From contig JAGTUW010000318.1 in assembly GCA_018224345.1 (NCBI GenBank), positions 1-27,782 on the forward strand: 27,782 bases of DNA, in the 5' to 3' direction. A model generated the notes under the pieces. That model saw only the letters and a list, made by a program, of their open reading frames with translations, did no database searches and was not told where the DNA came from. Each line of letters starts with the position of its first letter. Position 1 is the stretch's first letter. A program made the translations under genes and the position numbers. This stretch comes from Bacteroidota bacterium. GTDB taxonomy: Bacteria; Bacteroidota; Ignavibacteria; SZUA-365. Positions 23,201 through 27,782 of this stretch are shown in pieces.

Positions 23201-25981
23201 TCATTTCCGCAGAAACTTGCGGGTCAACATACTATCAGGGCCACTGACGACCAGCAGGTACATGCCGGGACGCATGGCTGATACATCCAGTATTATCGGT
23301 GAAGCGTTCGCATACGCATCGATTCTTCGCAACAAGACGGTTTTCCCGAGCAGGTTGAACACACGCATGGTCAGTGGTTTCCCCTCTTCAATGCCGGAAA
23401 GCGAAACGGAGAGTCTTGATTGTGCGGGCTGTGGATACACAGTAAGAGATGGCGATGCAGCGGCGGCGAGAGGACCTGTATCGAGCAACATGACGACAAA
23501 TGGGTCAGATCCATTGATACATCCCGCGTCTGTGATGACGCGCACCGTATATGATCCTGTACTGTCAAGACCCAGTTGCTTCGCCGTTGATCCGGCGAGC
23601 AATACGCCGTTTCGATACCATTGGACGCGATGCGTGGTCGTCACGATCAATGTGTTTCGATCACGTCGAATAACCGGTTGTTCCGGAAGCGGATACACGG
23701 TAACGCGGATCGGACGCGTATGTCCTACCACCCCCTGTGCATCACGCACAGCGGCAAAAAACAGACCATTCTTGCGTACAGTCAGTATCCGTCCGCTGTG
23801 CCCGGTATTCCATTTGTAATTGACGTACTCTGCACCGGCGTCGAGTTGCACACTGTCTCCATCGCAGAACGAAGCAGGACCGTTCACAGTGATATCCGCA
23901 TCGAATTCCGGTGTAACCCACGGGACGACCAATGTATCTTCACAGCTTCTGTAGAGGGCGCCATCGTTGCGCAATTCAATGCGTATCGGCAGGCGCTCAC
24001 CCCCCAGTGGCGAAATCAGCCGCAGCCGCCAGGACACCGTCGCGGACATGGCAGGGTCCAGAGATGCAGGATTCAGTGTTTTCTCGTACTGATCCCCGCT
24101 TTCGATATATAGTCCTTCCGGTAATTGCAATGATGCACGGAGCGAACCACTCGGGACGACTCCGGCGTTATCGACGCGCAGATCGAGATCGAATGGATTG
24201 GGCTGGAATGCTTTCATGACGTCACTGTATCGCATTGCCGGCAGATCAAGGCCGCAATGCAGCAGCATACCCGCAGCCTCGACATCGACGGAGGCACAGC
24301 AGAGTTCCTCTTCCAACCCCTCGAACGCAATGCGCAGACACAGATCCTGCCGTGAAGCGCCCGCCTGTGGTTTGATCGTAAGCTCCCACTGCATACTCGC
24401 CTGCCCGAGGGCGTGCAACGTATCGATGCTCTGTATGGCCTCGGAGGGCGCAAGCAGAGAAAAGACCGCACTGTTGTACTCCAACCGCACCGTGCCATTG
24501 ACTGCCGGGATCGTGCCACTGTTGACGAGATTGAGGCGCACGGCCAGCGGTTCAGGATTGTAGCGCAATCTTGCCGCGTCCCACTCCGCTCGTTCCGGCA
24601 GAAGCAGATCGCAGTTCAGCAATGGACGACTCGCCTCCACCCGCAGCAGGCCATCGCTGAAACGTGGTGTAATACACCCTTGTTCAAACCCCGCGCTCAC
24701 AACCTCGATGGGATACTCCGCATCGGCGACATGCTTCGTTGTTTTGAACACCGCATTGCAAAGCGTTCCGCCCGCATTGAGAACACTCCGGCGTGGTATG
24801 CGAAGGTTTCCACCGTCACCGAGATCGGCGATATGGACATTGATGCCCTCCAACAGGGTATGTACCGGCGTTTCCACACGCAAAAGCTCCAGTCTGCTAC
24901 GATCAAAGCGCAGACGGATATTCATCGGATACAGTGTCTCGTTGATGAACGGGGTTGTCGCCAGGATCGGCATACGGATTTCCGCCCCCCCCATCCCGTT
25001 TACAGTGTCGAGAGCGAAGTCCTTGACAGTGAAGGTACTGCTGTCAATCGGTGCGTTGTAATACCGTGTCATGGTGGCATCGCCGTTGCAGAGATCCTCG
25101 ACAGCCAACTCCACCTCATGCTCCTGAAAATCGCCGCAGCGCGGGTCATACCAGAGCACGCATTCCTGGAAAAAATCGTAAATGATGGTGGCGATTTCCT
25201 CGTAGATACTCGCAAGCTTTGATGCATCCGGGGTGTGGTAATACACTCCTCCTGTCAACTCGGCCAGACGTATGAGTTCGTCTTCGGAAATATTGTCGCC
25301 ATAGCCAATAGGAAAGACGCGGATATTGTTACGGACAGCGAATTCAATAATATCAGGGAGCCCGTGCCGCACAGAGGAATTATCTATACCATCGGAGAGT
25401 ACGATCACCGCGCGACATTCATTCGTACCGTTGTTCTGAACGACGGCCAGAGCTGTGAATACCGCATCCCACAGAGCCGTCGCACCGCTGGCGGGCAGTC
25501 GGCTGACCGCAGACCGCAATCGTGTTGTATCCGTGGTCATGTGTTGAAAGACCCAGACAGATTGGTTGAAATGGACGACACAGGCTTCGTCAATGACATT
25601 GTCCATATTCCCGATAAACGTTGCGCCTCCATGCTTCGCCCCCTCGTTCGCCTCTCCTGCCATGCTGTCGCTGGCATCGAAAACCAGTGCGACGCTTATC
25701 GGACAGCGAGAAGTCGGATCAGGACAATTCATTCCGAAATCGGTGACCTGGCGTCCGTCCTCATACAGGCGTATGTCGGTCGGCCTGATGGAATAATCTG
25801 TCACACCATCACAACCGACGGAAAAAAACAATTCGACATACGGCCAGTCGAGACGAATGCGTTTGAAATTCAGGTCCGGCTGGGCGATCACCACCGCAGG
25901 TTGCGCGAGCAGGACGTACAGAAACATCGAGAACCCTGTGAACAACAAAGATTTATTGAATAACTGTCTTCTGTACTTCAT
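23201..25981 (-). CDS. VWA-domain T9SS cargo protein
   Basis: 926 residues. The ATG at 25981 follows GGAGG six bases upstream and starts a signal peptide (LLFTGFSMFLYVLLAQPAVV, cleavage near VIAQ). A longer frame from 26041 is less likely. Residues about 94-270 are a von Willebrand A domain with a full metal site: D102-x-S104-x-S106, T168 and D197 in VLSDGID. A beta domain with a cohesin-like pattern follows (about 330-470), then two repeats of a beta-sandwich module (starting NCDLLLPERAEWD and HCGLDLPAMRYSD). An Ig-like module (VNGPASFCDGDSVQLDAG) is closely similar to modules in the protein at 733-5040. The last roughly 85 residues are a T9SS sorting domain (VYPQPAQSRLS, RVFNLLGKTV, GMYLLVVSG). 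Probably a secreted or surface-anchored protein; the ligand is unknown. Confidence 0.92.
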   Translation of the reverse strand: MKYRRQLFNKSLLFTGFSMFLYVLLAQPAVVIAQPDLNFKRIRLDWPYVELFFSVGCDGVTDYSIRPTDIRLYEDGRQVTDFGMNCPDPTSRCPISVALVFDASDSMAGEANEGAKHGGATFIGNMDNVIDEACVVHFNQSVWVFQHMTTDTTRLRSAVSRLPASGATALWDAVFTALAVVQNNGTNECRAVIVLSDGIDNSSVRHGLPDIIEFAVRNNIRVFPIGYGDNISEDELIRLAELTGGVYYHTPDASKLASIYEEIATIIYDFFQECVLWYDPRCGDFQEHEVELAVEDLCNGDATMTRYYNAPIDSSTFTVKDFALDTVNGMGGAEIRMPILATTPFINETLYPMNIRLRFDRSRLELLRVETPVHTLLEGINVHIADLGDGGNLRIPRRSVLNAGGTLCNAVFKTTKHVADAEYPIEVVSAGFEQGCITPRFSDGLLRVEASRPLLNCDLLLPERAEWDAARLRYNPEPLAVRLNLVNSGTIPAVNGTVRLEYNSAVFSLLAPSEAIQSIDTLHALGQASMQWELTIKPQAGASRQDLCLRIAFEGLEEELCCASVDVEAAGMLLHCGLDLPAMRYSDVMKAFQPNPFDLDLRVDNAGVVPSGSLRASLQLPEGLYIESGDQYEKTLNPASLDPAMSATVSWRLRLISPLGGERLPIRIELRNDGALYRSCEDTLVVPWVTPEFDADITVNGPASFCDGDSVQLDAGAEYVNYKWNTGHSGRILTVRKNGLFFAAVRDAQGVVGHTRPIRVTVYPLPEQPVIRRDRNTLIVTTTHRVQWYRNGVLLAGSTAKQLGLDSTGSYTVRVITDAGCINGSDPFVVMLLDTGPLAAAASPSLTVYPQPAQSRLSVSLSGIEEGKPLTMRVFNLLGKTVLLRRIDAYANASPIILDVSAMRPGMYLLVVSGPDSMLTRKFLRK

Positions 25982-26217
25982 AGGTCCTCCGTTGTTCAAA
26001 GCTCCGCACGTGTAACCGCAATCAAAATCAGCGACAATCATCCCGGCGCATTCTCGCCGTCTCCATTCTCATCTGAACCCTGGTGGGTATCGAAATATAA
26101 CACATTGTCATTCATCAGGTTACAGCGCCATTCCTGATTTTACTCGGTATTTCGTTCTCACAGACACTACATTTCGGGTAGTACTTCTGTTATAACTGTC
26201 TTTGCACTTCTCATTGT

Positions 26218-26248
26218 TTGCTTTTTTCTCTGGCGTAGAGTATGTTGT
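26218..26248 (+). promoter_or_regulatory. Candidate tRNA-Met promoter
   Basis: TTG (26218-26220), 20 bases, TATGTTGT (26241-26248). The -7 element matches TAnnTTTG at four of six fixed positions; TTGCTT-N16-TATGTT is the sigma-70 reading. The tRNA begins 13 bases further on, a normal short 5' leader. Confidence 0.4.
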
Positions 26249-26261
26249 AAGTCTCTATCAT

Positions 26262-26337
26262 GGCGGGTTAGCTCAGTCGGTAGAGCAGTGGAATCATAAT
26301 CCACGTGTCGGCGGTTCGAGTCCGTCACCCGCTACCA
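26262..26337 (+). tRNA. tRNA-Met (anticodon CAU, elongator type)
   Basis: 76 bases including encoded CCA. Acceptor stem GGCGGGT pairs with ACCCGCT (G1-U72 wobble). D arm GCTC-AGTCGGTA-GAGC. The anticodon stem GTGGA pairs with TCCAC around the loop ATCATAA, giving anticodon CAT. Variable loop GTGTC. T arm GGCGG-TTCGAGT-CCGTC (one G-U pair). The first pair is not the C1xA72 mismatch of initiator tRNA, and the anticodon stem lacks the three G-C pairs of initiators. A tRNA-Ile2 with lysidine at C34 shares the CAU anticodon and is not fully excluded. The D loop has the G18-G19 pair, the substrate site of TrmH, whose gene follows. Confidence 0.95.
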
Positions 26338-26361
26338 AGCCATCCGCAAGGATGGCTTTTT
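26338..26361 (+). terminator. Terminator-like hairpin between tRNA and trmH
   Basis: AGCCATCC (26338-26345) pairs with GGATGGCT (26350-26357) around the loop GCAA; four more Ts follow (26358-26361). It starts immediately after the tRNA CCA. It could end the tRNA transcript or act as a partial terminator, since trmH starts 14 bases later with no room for its own promoter outside the tRNA. Confidence 0.8.
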
Positions 26362-26374
26362 CAATCCACACCGT

Positions 26375-26986
26375 ATGCCAAAACACACGATCGATACCAT
26401 CACCGAGCGCCGGAAGAAGCGATTGGAGCAGGTGCTCCGGCGCCGGCAGGCCAGCCTGACCATCGTCATCGAGAATGTCTGGGATCCCCACAATGTCAGT
26501 GCCATTCTTCGTTCCGCCGACGCCGTCGGGATCCACACCGTTCATCTGCTCTATACTGTGGAAACAGCACCCAACCTCCGTCGTCACGGGAAGCAAAGTT
26601 CCGCGAGCGCAAAAAAGTGGCTGGACGTCGTTATTCATGACAATACAGAGAAGTGTTTCGAGACCCTGCGTCAGCAGGGCTTTCGCATTTATGCATCACA
26701 CCTCAATCAGGAAGGTGTGACATTGCATGACATCGATTTTACAGACAAAATTGCTGTTGTGCTTGGTAATGAGCATCGGGGTGTGTCCGAGGAAGCATGC
26801 GCACTCTCTGATAGCGTCTACATGATACCGATGATGGGGATGGTCGAAAGTCTCAATGTCTCGGTCGCTGCCGCAGTCTCACTCTACGAAGCGATGCGGC
26901 AGAGACAGGAAGCAGGACTCTATGCAACACCCGAACTCGGAGAGGCGGAAGTGCGCAGGCAATTGACCGAGTGGGCTCAACGGTAG
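26375..26986 (+). CDS. trmH: tRNA (guanosine-18-2'-O)-methyltransferase
   Basis: 203 residues of the SPOUT superfamily. It methylates the 2'-O of G18 in the D loop using S-adenosylmethionine. Motif 1 is NVSAILRSADAVG (40-52) with the catalytic R46. Motif 2 is VLGNEHRGVSEE (129-140). Motif 3, which forms the SAM-binding knot, is IPMMGMVESLNVSVAAAVSL (151-170). The sequence follows E. coli SpoU (TrmH) closely from RRRQ (22-25), through YASHL, to the knot. The ATG at 26375 has no clear Shine-Dalgarno. It lies just after a tRNA gene and a hairpin, so transcription is probably read-through from the tRNA promoter. It lacks the N-terminal extension seen in RlmB-type relatives. Confidence 0.95.
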   Translation: MPKHTIDTITERRKKRLEQVLRRRQASLTIVIENVWDPHNVSAILRSADAVGIHTVHLLYTVETAPNLRRHGKQSSASAKKWLDVVIHDNTEKCFETLRQQGFRIYASHLNQEGVTLHDIDFTDKIAVVLGNEHRGVSEEACALSDSVYMIPMMGMVESLNVSVAAAVSLYEAMRQRQEAGLYATPELGEAEVRRQLTEWAQR

Positions 26987-27107
26987 GCCCGCGGGCGCAT
27001 TGCTGGAGAGGTCGAGGGAGGGAATCATGCTGCACACCACGCAACTTCTCCTATCATAACACCGACGTACCCGCGTGCAACCCTGCTGCTCTTGCCACGG
27101 GCTCGAT

Positions 27108-27782
27108 CTATCTGGCCAGAACGATATTGCGCGTGCGGACCTGACCGCCTTCCAGAAGAACACAGAAATACAGACCGTTCGGGAGTGAACGCGAGGGCGC
27201 CCAGAACACACTGTAGGTACCTGCATCTTTCCAGCCCTCCTCGAGTACAGCCTGCACGCGGCCGAACTGATCATGTATCTCAAGGCGTATCGGGGCCCGA
27301 CCGGTGATCGTGTACGTGATCAATGTCTGCTGATCCGTCATCGAAATGGGGTTCGGGCGGTTCGCTTCAAGCGATAACTGCGGTCGCAATCGCAGCAGTG
27401 GATCGCAGAGACCGTCGATAAAGACACGTCCGCCATGGAGTGACACTTCCGGCAGACAATCGAATCCGTCACCGAAGAGGGCGGACTGCTTTACCGAGAC
27501 CTCTGAAAGTTTGATCATGGCAGGGAGAGCAGACTTTGTGTCGACTGCAGAGAACAAAAGAAAAAGCAACACCCCGTCGGTGTCTGCCGGGATTCCCGGC
27601 GGTGAAGTGATATGCAGTTCCCCTTCTTTTCGGTCAACCGCTACTTCCAATTGCTCCGTTATCGTCCCTTTGACGTCGATGCCGATATAGCGCAACAGTG
27701 TTCTGTCGTACTGGACCCGTAGGGACAATTCGAGAGATTGCCGGTAATCGAGTCCCGGTGTGACCATGATCGGAAGCAGAAG
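27108..27782 (-). CDS. T9SS cargo protein, C-terminal part (cut by window edge)
   Basis: At least 224 residues of the C-terminus; the frame is open to the window end (it reads LLLPIMVTPG), so the methionine at 27767 is internal. About the first 140 visible residues form a cohesin-like beta domain (LSLRVQYDRTLLRYIGID, VLLFLLFSAV, DGFDCLPEVSLHGGRVFIDG), a pattern seen also near the end of the protein at 733-5040. The last roughly 85 residues are a T9SS type A sorting domain (LEANRPNPIS, IHDQFGRVQAVLEEG, GLYFCVLLEGG, ending VLAR). It is therefore secreted through the type IX system. No terminator was recognised after its stop; it converges on trmH. Confidence 0.9.
   Translation of the reverse strand, partial: LLLPIMVTPGLDYRQSLELSLRVQYDRTLLRYIGIDVKGTITEQLEVAVDRKEGELHITSPPGIPADTDGVLLFLLFSAVDTKSALPAMIKLSEVSVKQSALFGDGFDCLPEVSLHGGRVFIDGLCDPLLRLRPQLSLEANRPNPISMTDQQTLITYTITGRAPIRLEIHDQFGRVQAVLEEGWKDAGTYSVFWAPSRSLPNGLYFCVLLEGGQVRTRNIVLAR

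Noticed and set aside
25997..26025. Promoter TTG-N18-GAGCTTTG before the VWA gene
   Set aside because: The implied transcription start would fall on the Shine-Dalgarno sequence, so it is not a convincing site.
26202..26459. Open frame spanning the tRNA gene
   Set aside because: It runs through a clearly folded tRNA and its terminator and has no protein features.

Overview
The window is one stretch of chromosome from a member of the FCB superphylum (Bacteroidota/Ignavibacteriota side; a Kapabacteria- or Ignavibacteria-like organism is my best guess). The reasons are: three large secreted proteins with type IX secretion (T9SS) C-terminal sorting domains, several families common in this group (choice-of-anchor L, DUF2279, DUF6588-like, SUMF1-like lipoprotein), mostly weak Shine-Dalgarno sequences, and at least one full match to the Bacteroidota promoter TTG-N19-TAnnTTTG. 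The lineage is an inference. No prophage, transposase, CRISPR array or rRNA was seen.

Layout. 1-732 is gene-poor: a possible leftward promoter at the left edge and a compact double-hairpin repeat (492-540). 733-5040 (-) is a 1435-residue multi-module T9SS cargo protein. 5285-5746 (+) is a small exported helical protein with a good terminator. 5899-10509 (-) is a tight five-gene operon, read ctpA-type protease, DUF3108, gamma-carbonic-anhydrase-like protein, nadC, Nudix hydrolase, with two ATGA stop/start overlaps. 10672-13569 (-) is a second operon: DUF2279 membrane protein, family 2 glycosyltransferase, SUMF1-like lipoprotein. 13777-14892 (+) is rlmN. 15116-17757 (+) is adk followed by two paralogous exported proteins.

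17875-18918 (-) is a CNNM/CBS membrane protein lacking the usual C-terminal domain, divergent from 19087-22172 (+), an MscS-family channel followed by a protein with a divergent RelA/SpoT-type HD signature. 22258-23127 (+) is a DUF72 protein with its own promoter and a candidate operator. 23201-25981 (-) is a VWA-domain T9SS cargo. 26262-26337 is tRNA-Met(CAU), followed by a terminator-like hairpin and, 13 bases later, trmH. 27108-27782 (-) is the C-terminal end of a third T9SS cargo cut by the window edge.

Most of the window is housekeeping (NAD synthesis, rRNA and tRNA methylation, adenylate kinase, envelope protease) mixed with a large secreted or surface-protein component. No clear, previously undescribed multi-gene system stands out. 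The best leads are the RSH-like HD protein coupled to an MscS channel, the tRNA/hairpin/trmH arrangement, the candidate operator of the DUF72 gene, the double-hairpin repeat, and the modular kinship of the three T9SS cargos.
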